A stretch of 8,551 bases of DNA from Gemmatimonadota bacterium (GTDB taxonomy: Bacteria; Gemmatimonadota; Gemmatimonadetes; Gemmatimonadales; GWC2-71-9). How positions within the stretch are numbered: the stretch's first letter is position 1; each line of letters begins with the position of its first letter. Where the stretch lies: positions 18,322 through 26,872 of the forward strand of contig QHTX01000141.1 of NCBI GenBank assembly GCA_003220975.1, in the 5' to 3' direction. Position numbers and translations under genes: made by a program. Positions 1 through 6,789 of the stretch are shown here, in pieces. The notes below the pieces were generated by a model. It saw only the letters and a program-made list of their open reading frames with translations. It was not told where the DNA came from and did no database searches.

Positions 1-1
1 G

Positions 2-25
2 AGCGGGGTGAACTACGGCTTCTAA
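2..25 (+). CDS. C-terminal end of an upstream gene, probably CoA-transferase alpha subunit (partial)
   Basis: Reading from base 2, seven codons (SGVNYGF) run to a TAA at 23-25. The gene begins outside the window. It is called because the next gene, 22 bp downstream on the same strand, is a class I CoA-transferase beta subunit, and these enzymes are almost always encoded alpha then beta in tight tandem. Only seven residues are visible, so the identity rests on position alone. Another reading frame here could be the real one. Confidence 0.4.
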   Translation, partial: SGVNYGF

Positions 26-47
26 ACCGGCGTACACGCCCGCGGAA

Positions 48-791
48 ATGATGGCCGCCGTCGCCGCGCGGGAGCTCGCGGACGGCGAGGTCGTGTTCGT
101 CGGCATCGGCCTCCCGAACCTGGCGTGCAATCTGGCGCGCCGGACGCACGCCCCCCACCTCGTGTTGATCTACGAATCGGGCGCCGTGGGCGCGGTCCCG
201 GAGCGGCTGCCCGTCTCGATCGGCGATCCGGCGCTCGTCACCGGCTCGCTCATGGTGTGCGGCATGGCGGGGGTGTTCCAGCTGATGCTCCAGAACGGCC
301 GCATCGAGGTGGGCTTCCTGGGCGGCGCACAGGTGGACCGCTACGGCAACATCAACACGACGGTGATCGGCCCGTATGAGCGGCCGGCGGTGCGCCTCCC
401 GGGGTCGGGGGGCGCCGCCGAGATCGCGATCCATGCGAAACGCACCCTCATCGTCTCGAAGCTCAATCCGCGCGCCTTCCCCGAGCGGGTGGACTTCATC
501 ACGAGCCCGGGGCAGCGCCCCGACGGCAAGCGCCGTCGCGAGCTGGGGATGCCCGGGGCCGGGCCGGTGAAGGTGATCACCGACAAGGCGATCCTCGAGG
601 CGGACGAGGAGAGCGGCGAAATGACGCTGGCGGCGCTCTATCCCGGCGTCGCGGTCGGGGACGTGCAGGCCGGGGTGGGATGGCCGCTCGCCCGCCGCGC
701 CCGGCTCGGCGAGGTAGCGCCGCCGACGGAGACTGAGCTGCACCTGCTGCGGGACGTGCTCGACCCCCGGAAGCTGTATCTGAAGGGATGA
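48..791 (+). CDS. CoA-transferase beta subunit (GctB/IpdB-like, class I)
   Basis: The 247-residue product is a family I CoA-transferase beta subunit, which with an alpha subunit moves CoA between acyl-CoA and a free acid, or acts as a hydrolase in IpdAB-like members. What shows it: the glycine-rich start VFVGIGLPNLA (about residues 16-26); YESGAVGA at 42-49, where E43 is in the position of the family's catalytic glutamate; GGAQVDRYGNINTTVIG (about 93-109); and a C-terminus TETELHLLRDVLDPRKL like that of IpdB and GctB proteins. The length is normal for the family. Two ATGs (48 and 51) are possible, without a strong Shine-Dalgarno. The codons just before ATG48 read KPAYTPAE, which resembles family N-termini, but no ATG, GTG or TTG lies between the upstream in-frame TGA (9-11) and base 48. 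It probably forms an operon with the gene before it and with the gene after it (ATGA overlap). Glutaconate, 3-oxoacid or steroid-derived substrates cannot be told apart from sequence. Confidence 0.88.
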   Translation: MMAAVAARELADGEVVFVGIGLPNLACNLARRTHAPHLVLIYESGAVGAVPERLPVSIGDPALVTGSLMVCGMAGVFQLMLQNGRIEVGFLGGAQVDRYGNINTTVIGPYERPAVRLPGSGGAAEIAIHAKRTLIVSKLNPRAFPERVDFITSPGQRPDGKRRRELGMPGAGPVKVITDKAILEADEESGEMTLAALYPGVAVGDVQAGVGWPLARRARLGEVAPPTETELHLLRDVLDPRKLYLKG

Positions 792-3307
792 AGCGCGTCG
801 TCGCAGTCGCACTCTCCTGCTGCGGCGTCGCGCCCTCGTTTGCCCAGCGCGCCCCGGTGCTGCAGCAAGTCGCCCTGCCGCACGCCTACTACTGGCGCGA
901 GATGTACGTCCCTCAGGTGACGAGCGGCCCCAGCGCCGTGACGTGGTCGCCCGACGGTGCGGAGCTCATCTACTCGATGCAGGGATCGCTGTGGCGCCAG
1001 CAGATCGGCTCCACGGTCGCCCGGCAGCTCACGAGCGGGCCGGGCTACGACTACCAGCCGGACTGGTCTCCCGATGGTCGGTTCGTCATGTTCGCGCGCT
1101 ACGCGAGCGACGCGATCGAGCTCGAGCTGCTCGACCTCGCCTCCGGCGCCGTGCGGCCGCTCACGAGGAACGGAGCCGTGAACGTCGAGCCGCGCTGGGC
1201 CCCCGACGGGTCGCGGGCTGCGTTCGTGTCCTGTGTTTACAACCGGCGTTGGCACGTCTTCACGGTGATACCCGCCAGCGGCGAGATCACCCGGCTCACG
1301 GAAGACAACGACTCCCGGCTGCCGCGCTACTACTACTCCCGGTGGGACCACTACATCTCGCCCACGTGGTCCCCGGACGGGCGCGAGCTGCTGGTCGTGT
1401 CGAACCGCGGGCATATCCACGGGACGGGCGGATTCTGGCGCATGGACGCCACTCCCGGCGCGCCGCTGCGCGAGATCCGCTACGAGGAGACTACGTGGAA
1501 GGCGCGCCCCGACTGGTCTCCCGACGGCACCCGCGTCGTGTACAGCTCCTACCTCGGCCGCCAGTGGAATCAACTGTGGCTCATGACCGCCGACGGGGGG
1601 GACGTGTTTCCCCTCACCTACGGCGAGTTCGACGCCACGGCGCCGCGCTGGTCGCGCGACGGCCGTCATGTCGCCTACATCTCGAACGAGGGGGGGGACA
1701 CGTCGCTCTGGATCCTCGACCTGCCGGGGGCGCGGAAGCAGCGGGTCGTCGTCACCGACCGGCGGTATCGCGAGCCGATGGGGAAGCTCCGGATCGTGAT
1801 CGTGGATCGGGATGGCCATGCGTTGGCCGCGCGGGTTTCGGTGAGCGGGCCTGACGGCCGGGCCTATGCACCGGACGACGCGTGGCGCCACGCCGACGAG
1901 GCGTTCGATCGCGCCGAGCGCCCGTTCGAATACTCCTATTTTCACACCGTGGGGACCGCCGACGTGACCGTTCCGGCTGGGGGGGGGGCACTACACATCG
2001 AGGTGTGGCACGGGCCGGAGTACCGCGTCGCACACGCCGACCTCACGGTCGGCGCCGCGCGCACCGTCACGCGACGCATCGTGGTCGAGCGGCTCGCCGA
2101 CCTCCCGGCGCACGGGTGGTGGAGCGGCGACCTGCACGTGCACATGAATTACGGCGGCGCGTACCGCGACACCCCGGCGCACCTCGCGTTCCAGGCACGC
2201 GCCGAGGACCTGCACGTCGTGGAGGCCCTGGTGGTGAACAAAGAGCAGCGCATCCCCGACATCGCCTATTTCCGCACCGGTCCTGATCCCGTCTCCACGA
2301 GCCGCTTCCTGCTGATGCACGGCCAGGAGTACCACACGAGCTACTGGGGGCATATCGCGTTTCTCGGCCTCACCGACCACTACATCCTCCCGGAGTACGC
2401 CGGGTATCCCAACACCGCCGCCGCGAGCCTCTCCCCGTCCAACGCCGACGTCGCCGATCTGGCGCACGCCCAGGGGGCGTTGGTCGGCTACGTGCACCCG
2501 TTCGAAACGCCGCCCGACCCCGCCGACACGACCGAGCCGCTGACCCACGAGCTGCCGGCCGACGTGGCGCTGGGCAAGGTGGACTACGTCGAGGTGATGG
2601 GGTACTCGGACCATCTGGTGACGTCGCGGGTCTGGTACCGCCTGCTGAACTGCGGCTTCCGGCTGCCCGCGGGAGCGGGGACGGATGCCTTCCCCAACTT
2701 CGCGTCGCTGCGTGGACCTCCGGGCCTGGTGCGCGTCTACGTGAAGACCGGCGCCACGCTCGATCACCGCCGCTGGCTGGCGGGGATCAAAGCCGGCCGG
2801 ACGTTCGTGACGAACGCGCCGCTGCTCGAGTTCACGATCGCCGGCCACGACATCGGCGACGAGATCCGGTTGCCCGCTGGCGCCCGCCTTACCGCGCGGG
2901 TGAGCCTGCGGTCGAGCATCCTGGTGGATCACCTGGAGATCGTCGGCAACGGCCGGATCGTGGCCACCATCCCCCTCGCGGGCGCCCCTACGGCCGCGCA
3001 CGCCACCGTGTCGCTTGATGTGAGCCGGAGCGGCTGGTTCGTCGTGCGGGCGTACGGCGACCGCGCCCGGCTCCCGGTGCTCGATATCTATCCGTTCGCC
3101 TCGACGAGCCCGATCTACGTGACCGTGGGCCGCGAGCCGGTGCGGTCAACCGAGGACGCGGCGTTCTTCGTGCGGTGGATCGACCGCCTCATGGTCGCGG
3201 CCGGGGCGCACACCGGCTGGAACACGCCTCAGGAGCGTAACGCCGTGCTCAAGCAGTTCGCGGACGCGCGTGGGGTGTACGCGCGGTTGGCCACCGACGC
3301 TCGCTAG
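788..3307 (+). CDS. Exported PD40 beta-propeller fused to CehA/McbA-type (PHP-like) metallohydrolase
   Basis: The 839-residue product begins with a signal peptide (MKRVVAVALSCCGVAPSFA, likely cut after A19), so it acts in the periplasm or outside. Six TolB/PD40 blade motifs of the W-S-x-D-G type follow, with their Trp at 53, 93, 137, 194, 243 and 288, as in a six-bladed propeller. A small beta domain at about 330-430 resembles carboxypeptidase-regulatory folds. The hydrolase domain then starts at GDLHVHMN, with metal-ligand candidates H450, H452, H511/E514/H516, H522, H570 and D633 (in GAGTDAF). A beta-rich C-terminal region ends the protein. This domain order matches proteins annotated as CehA/McbA family metallohydrolases, named after carbaryl hydrolases, but most members have no known substrate. 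The start overlaps the CoA-transferase stop (ATGA), so translation is probably coupled. The stop shares CTAG with the convergent gene. The coding region contains a G10 tract at 1979-1988 and shorter G runs, yet both domains stay in one frame. Fold is well supported; substrate is unknown. Confidence 0.88.
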   Translation: MKRVVAVALSCCGVAPSFAQRAPVLQQVALPHAYYWREMYVPQVTSGPSAVTWSPDGAELIYSMQGSLWRQQIGSTVARQLTSGPGYDYQPDWSPDGRFVMFARYASDAIELELLDLASGAVRPLTRNGAVNVEPRWAPDGSRAAFVSCVYNRRWHVFTVIPASGEITRLTEDNDSRLPRYYYSRWDHYISPTWSPDGRELLVVSNRGHIHGTGGFWRMDATPGAPLREIRYEETTWKARPDWSPDGTRVVYSSYLGRQWNQLWLMTADGGDVFPLTYGEFDATAPRWSRDGRHVAYISNEGGDTSLWILDLPGARKQRVVVTDRRYREPMGKLRIVIVDRDGHALAARVSVSGPDGRAYAPDDAWRHADEAFDRAERPFEYSYFHTVGTADVTVPAGGGALHIEVWHGPEYRVAHADLTVGAARTVTRRIVVERLADLPAHGWWSGDLHVHMNYGGAYRDTPAHLAFQARAEDLHVVEALVVNKEQRIPDIAYFRTGPDPVSTSRFLLMHGQEYHTSYWGHIAFLGLTDHYILPEYAGYPNTAAASLSPSNADVADLAHAQGALVGYVHPFETPPDPADTTEPLTHELPADVALGKVDYVEVMGYSDHLVTSRVWYRLLNCGFRLPAGAGTDAFPNFASLRGPPGLVRVYVKTGATLDHRRWLAGIKAGRTFVTNAPLLEFTIAGHDIGDEIRLPAGARLTARVSLRSSILVDHLEIVGNGRIVATIPLAGAPTAAHATVSLDVSRSGWFVVRAYGDRARLPVLDIYPFASTSPIYVTVGREPVRSTEDAAFFVRWIDRLMVAAGAHTGWNTPQERNAVLKQFADARGVYARLATDAR

Positions 3308-5010
3308 GGCCGTACCACCTCGATCTCACGACTCGCCGTGGCGGGCTCCTGGCCCGGCGCCTTCACAGTCAGCTCGATGCGGTATCGGCCCGGCGACAGG
3401 GCCGACAGGTCCACGGCGAGCGCACGGCTGGCGACCGCGACGTCGCCCGCGCGCGTCGCTGACCCCTCATCCCAGTGCAGCCTCATGGTCGCCGTGTGGG
3501 AGGCGAGCCCGAGCGCTTCGACGGTCCGGCGCAGCCACCCGACGCCCAGTGGCGTGACCGCGAGTGACGCGCTGACGGGCCCCGCTGGGGAGGTCACGCC
3601 GTAGAGCTCCCAGAACAAACCGAGCTTCCGATCCGCTCGGACGCGGGTCGTGCCGAGCACGTGCGACAGGACCGCGCTGAGCTCGCCCGGTAGCGAATCG
3701 GGCGCGTCGAACAACAGCACGTCCAGCCCCGCAGGCCCCGATCCGGACGTGCCGCCCGCGCGAATGCCGTGCCGCACGCGGGCCACGCGCCGGGCCCCGG
3801 GGGCGACGATTTCGAGGCTCAGGAGCTGTGCGTCGCAGGAGGCCGAGAGGGTGAGCACGTCGGGCCCGTCGGATCGGGCCGGGTGTTGCGCGACCCAGCG
3901 GGAGTGCTCGTCGCGCGCCACGACGAGGGCCGCCTGCGCGGCCTGGTGTCCGAACAGGGCGTAGTCGGAGAGATCGTATGCAGCGACCACGAGGCAGGAG
4001 TCTCCGCGCCGAAACATGGCTGCCTGATCCTCGAGCTGCTGAAAGGTGTCCGCGTAGGCCGGAGCGTAGCCTTCCGGCGCATGCGACGCGGCGAGCGTCC
4101 AATCGTCGCTCGTGGCGTCCGCGGGGGCGTCGAACGCGCGCGCGCTGGGGAAGAAGTGGAACGCGGGGGTCGGGTCGTGTCCCACGATCAACGGCTCCGG
4201 CGCGGTGACGGAAGGAGACGCCTCGCGGGTCCAGTATGTCGGCCACCCGAAGCGCAACAGCAGCTCGCGCAGGTCGTCGCCCCAGCCGAGTCCGTACGCC
4301 GTGCCGGACGTCTGCCCGATGCGCGCCAGGGTGAGCCGCGCAAAGTGCTCGGTGCGGCGATCGTTTCCCGGTCGCGAGAGCAGCGGGGCGGCGAGCCACC
4401 ACCAGCGAGACTCGAATGCCGCGCGGTCATCGCAGCTGAGCCGTTCGTAGCGGTGCCGCAGCTCGTCCGGGAGCAGCGGCGCGAGATCGTACCAGCGGCA
4501 CCGCTCGGGTGCGGGCATGTTCCGCAGCGCGGCGTCGAACGCCGAGTCGGCGCTCGTGAAGTCCCCGGCCGCGTGCAGCGCCAGGCCCAGGAGCGCCGCA
4601 CACCACCACCCGTCCGCGCGGCACTCGCGCGCCGCCCCGACGGCGGCGCGGTCGCGGCCGGCCTCGACCAGGTAACGCACCCGCTGGCCCGCGATCCACT
4701 CGTCGCCCGGGAGGCGCGCGCCCGCGTCGTCGAGCGCCGCCAGCAGCGTGGCCCGGGCGTCTCGGATCAGCTGGGGTTCCGCGGCGGCATGCTCGGGGGG
4801 CTGGCGGTCATCGTCGTACCAGTAACAGAAGCGCCCGATCCGCAGGTCGCACGTGCCGCCCGCGTGGCCCGATCCATACGGCAGATGCTGCCGCCGGATC
4901 GCCTCGAAGGTTGCTTGCGCGCGCCGCGCGGCCCGCAGCGTGGTGAGTGAGTCAGGCTGCTGCGACCACACGAGGTGGAGCAGGGCGAGCACCGGGCTGA
5001 GCGACGTCAT
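3304..5010 (-). CDS. Exported protein of unknown function with TPR-like N-terminal half
   Basis: I do not recognise this 568-residue protein with confidence. The start at 5010 is chosen because it gives an export-like N-terminus (MTSLSPVLALLHLVWSQ) and a GAGGG-type ribosome site a few bases upstream. The reading frame runs on to 5199, but that Arg/Ser-rich extension would be antisense to the start of the ligase gene. Visible features: a cysteine pair in CDLRIGRFCYWYDDD (C54 and C62); an Ala/Leu-rich helical stretch with TPR-like spacing (for example LLGLALHAAGDFTSADSAFDAAL); a Trp-rich stretch; RFGWPTYWTRE near residues 253-263, which recalls the core of GWxTD-domain proteins; and a C-terminal segment SPGRYRIELTVKAPG that looks like an Ig/FN3-type strand pair. 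A secreted TPR plus beta-domain protein related to the GWxTD group is the best guess. A weak -10-like TATGTT lies at 5031-5026. It diverges from the ligase gene and meets the metallohydrolase gene tail to tail. Confidence 0.8.
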   Translation of the reverse strand: MTSLSPVLALLHLVWSQQPDSLTTLRAARRAQATFEAIRRQHLPYGSGHAGGTCDLRIGRFCYWYDDDRQPPEHAAAEPQLIRDARATLLAALDDAGARLPGDEWIAGQRVRYLVEAGRDRAAVGAARECRADGWWCAALLGLALHAAGDFTSADSAFDAALRNMPAPERCRWYDLAPLLPDELRHRYERLSCDDRAAFESRWWWLAAPLLSRPGNDRRTEHFARLTLARIGQTSGTAYGLGWGDDLRELLLRFGWPTYWTREASPSVTAPEPLIVGHDPTPAFHFFPSARAFDAPADATSDDWTLAASHAPEGYAPAYADTFQQLEDQAAMFRRGDSCLVVAAYDLSDYALFGHQAAQAALVVARDEHSRWVAQHPARSDGPDVLTLSASCDAQLLSLEIVAPGARRVARVRHGIRAGGTSGSGPAGLDVLLFDAPDSLPGELSAVLSHVLGTTRVRADRKLGLFWELYGVTSPAGPVSASLAVTPLGVGWLRRTVEALGLASHTATMRLHWDEGSATRAGDVAVASRALAVDLSALSPGRYRIELTVKAPGQEPATASREIEVVRP

Positions 5011-5025
5011 CGGGCCCTCGGCGCC

Positions 5026-5031
5026 AACATA
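5026..5031 (-). promoter_or_regulatory. Possible -10 box (TATGTT) for the unknown exported protein gene
   Basis: On the minus strand TATGTT lies 15 nt before the ATG at 5010, with GAGGG between box and start as a likely ribosome site. I see no good -35 hexamer at 16-18 nt spacing, so this is a weak call. Confidence 0.3.
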
Positions 5032-5056
5032 CGACAGGGCGGGCGGAGGCGCGAGC

Positions 5057-5084
5057 TTGACGGCGCCCGGACCACGGGTAACAT
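5057..5084 (+). promoter_or_regulatory. Sigma-70-type promoter TTGACG-N16-TAACAT for the ligase gene
   Basis: TTGACG (5057-5062) and TAACAT (5079-5084) are separated by 16 nt and both resemble housekeeping consensus hexamers. The -10 box ends 8 nt before the ATG at 5093, so transcription would begin at or within a few bases of the start codon, giving a leaderless or near-leaderless mRNA. There is no AGGAGG-type site; GGCGGCG just before the ATG is a weak one at best. The 82-bp gap must also hold the divergent promoter of the minus-strand gene, so the two may influence each other. Confidence 0.55.
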
Positions 5085-5092
5085 CGGCGGCG

Positions 5093-6685
5093 ATGGACAT
5101 CCCCCGCGATTTCAACGCCGCCGCGTGGTTCGTGGACCGGCACGTGCGGGAGGGACGGGAAGGCCGGCTCGCGATCCTGCACGACGGTCGCCGCCTCACC
5201 TACGGCGATGTCGCCGCCGGCACGAACCGCGTCGGGAATGCGCTCAAGCGGCTCGGCGTGCGGATGGAGCAGCGCGTGCTGCTGTTGCTCCCCGACTGCC
5301 CCGAGTTCGTGCACGCGTTCTGGGGCACGCTCAAGATCGGGGCCGTCGCCATTCCCACCAATACGCTGCTCAAGCCGCGCGACTACGCGTACATGCTGAA
5401 CGACAGTCGCGCGGCGGTCGCGATCGTGGGCGAGGAGCTGGCTCCGGCGATCGAGGAGGTGCGGGGGCAGCTGCCGTTCCTCGAGCGCCTCGTCGTGGCG
5501 GGCCGGGCGGGCGCCGGCCAGGTGGCGCTCGAGGACTTGGTAGCCGGCGAGTCCGAGGACCTGGAGCCCGCCGCCACGACGAAGGACGACGTCGCGTTCT
5601 GGCTCTACACGTCGGGCACGACTGGGACGCCCAAGGCAGCGGTTCATTTGCATCACGACATGCCGGTGTGCTGCGAGGGCTTCGGCCGGCACGTGCTCGA
5701 GATCACTGCGGACGACCGCACCTTCTCGGTCGCGAAGCTGTTCTTCGCGTACGGCCTAGGCAACGCGCTCTACTTCCCGTTCCACGTCGGCGCCGCGACG
5801 GTGCTGTCCCCGGGGCGCCCCGAGCCGGCGCTGGTGTTCGAGACCATCACGCGCGAGCGGCCGACGTTGTTCTTCGCCGTGCCCACCGCGTTCGCGGCGC
5901 TGCTGCAGGTCGCGGGCGCCGAGCGGACGTACGACCTCAGCTCCGTTCGGCTCTGCCTCTCGGCGGGCGAGCCGCTCCCCAAGGCGCTGTACGAGCGCTG
6001 GCGCGAGCGATTCGGGCTGGAGATCCTGGACGGCATCGGCTCGACGGAGATGTGCCACACGTTCATCGGCAACCGGCGCGGCCGGGTACGGCCGGGGTCG
6101 AGTGGCACGCTCGTGCCGGGCTACGACGCGAGGGTCGTGGACGACGACGGGCGCGAGGCGGCGACGGGCGAGGTCGGGCACCTGCTCGTGAAGGGGGACA
6201 GCGCGTGCGCCTGCTACTGGAACCAGCACGAGCGGTCCACGCAGACGTTTCAGGGCGAGTGGGTGCGGACGGGGGACAAGTATCGCCGCGACGCGGACGA
6301 CTATTTCTGGTACGCCGGGCGCGCCGACGACATGATCAAGGCGGGCGGGATGTGGGTGTCGCCGGCGGAAGTCGAGGGCGCGCTCGTCGAGCACCCGGCG
6401 GTGGTCGAGGCGGGCGTGGTGGGCGCGGCCGACCGGGACGAGCTCGTGAAACCGCTCGCGTTCGTTGTGCTGGCGCGCGATCGCGCGCCGGGCCCGGCGC
6501 TGGAAGACGAGCTGAAGGCGTTCGTGAAGCAGCGCCTCGCGCCGTACAAGTACCCGCGCTGGATCGTGTTCGTCCCCGAGCTGCCGAAAACGGCAACGGG
6601 CAAGATTCAAAGATTCAGGTTGCGGGAGACAGCGGACGCGTACACAGCACAAGCAACTACTAGACGCACAGACGCACCGCGGTGA
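5093..6685 (+). CDS. Benzoate-CoA ligase family protein (ANL superfamily acyl/aryl-CoA synthetase)
   Basis: The 530-residue enzyme activates a carboxylic acid with ATP to an acyl-adenylate and then to the CoA thioester, in the cytoplasm. Diagnostic motifs: the phosphate loop TSGTTGTPK (173-181); the block FSVAKLFFAYGLGNALYFPF, typical of the benzoate-CoA ligase subgroup; GIGSTEMCHTFI from 314; TGD with D395; the hinge region AGRADDMIKAGG (K416); and the C-terminal catalytic lysine in PKTATGKIQRF (K504). Length fits the subgroup. The start at 5093 gives the family-like opening MDIPRDFNAAAWFVDRH; the frame is open back to 4853 but that part overlaps the divergent gene and its promoter. The last residues after RFRLRE (TADAYTAQATTRRTDAPR) look unlike a family tail and are encoded largely inside the palindrome at 6649-6769, which also supplies the TGA stop. 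Benzoate, hydroxybenzoates or other aryl or cyclic acids are possible substrates. No ring-reduction or box-pathway genes are in view. Confidence 0.88.
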   Translation: MDIPRDFNAAAWFVDRHVREGREGRLAILHDGRRLTYGDVAAGTNRVGNALKRLGVRMEQRVLLLLPDCPEFVHAFWGTLKIGAVAIPTNTLLKPRDYAYMLNDSRAAVAIVGEELAPAIEEVRGQLPFLERLVVAGRAGAGQVALEDLVAGESEDLEPAATTKDDVAFWLYTSGTTGTPKAAVHLHHDMPVCCEGFGRHVLEITADDRTFSVAKLFFAYGLGNALYFPFHVGAATVLSPGRPEPALVFETITRERPTLFFAVPTAFAALLQVAGAERTYDLSSVRLCLSAGEPLPKALYERWRERFGLEILDGIGSTEMCHTFIGNRRGRVRPGSSGTLVPGYDARVVDDDGREAATGEVGHLLVKGDSACACYWNQHERSTQTFQGEWVRTGDKYRRDADDYFWYAGRADDMIKAGGMWVSPAEVEGALVEHPAVVEAGVVGAADRDELVKPLAFVVLARDRAPGPALEDELKAFVKQRLAPYKYPRWIVFVPELPKTATGKIQRFRLRETADAYTAQATTRRTDAPR

Positions 6686-6769
6686 ACAGGATACAGGAGC
6701 CAGGAAATGCCTACCTGACTCCCGTCACCTATTCACCGCTGTGCGTCTGTGCGTCTAGCCGTTGCCTGT
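6649..6769. repeat. 121-bp imperfect palindrome between convergent genes
   Basis: Two 56-nt arms (6649-6704 and 6714-6769) pair about a 9-nt loop (6705-6713) with no indels. By hand count 47 of 56 positions match. The core arms 6660-6686 and 6732-6758 match at 26 of 27, with 18 perfect pairs starting at CTAGACGCACAGACGCAC. The arm itself contains an 8-bp direct repeat (GACGCACA then GACGCAC). It overlaps the last dozen codons and stop of the ligase and ends 20 bp before the stop of the opposing protease gene. It could act as a two-way terminator, but there is no T-tract and it is much longer than usual intrinsic terminators. A small mobile palindromic element (MITE or REP-like) is an alternative. 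Confidence 0.75.
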
Positions 6770-6789
6770 CCCGTCCGTCTCGACACTGC

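Noticed and set aside
638..1945. Long open frame on the minus strand (435 codons)
   Set aside because: It is antisense to the CoA-transferase and propeller genes, rich in Arg/Pro/Val/His as expected of a GC-rich shadow frame, and shows no family motif.
1991..3001. Long open frame on the minus strand (336 codons)
   Set aside because: Antisense to the metallohydrolase domain, whose motifs are clear; composition is that of a shadow frame.
3769..4950. Long open frame on the plus strand (393 codons)
   Set aside because: Antisense to the unknown exported protein, which has an export signal and a normal composition; the plus frame is low complexity and Arg/Gly-rich.
4853..5092. N-terminal extension of the ligase back to base 4853
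   Set aside because: The added 80 residues match nothing in ligases and overlap the divergent gene; MDIPRDFNAAAWFVDRH fits the family start and lies just after a good promoter.
5011..5199. N-terminal extension of the minus-strand unknown protein up to base 5199
   Set aside because: The extension is Arg/Ser-rich, overlaps the ligase start and its promoter, and would hide the export signal that begins at 5010.
6602..6617. Tandem 8-bp repeat AAGATTCA as a possible small duplication
   Set aside because: It encodes the conserved KIQRF segment after the catalytic lysine and so is explained by coding constraint.
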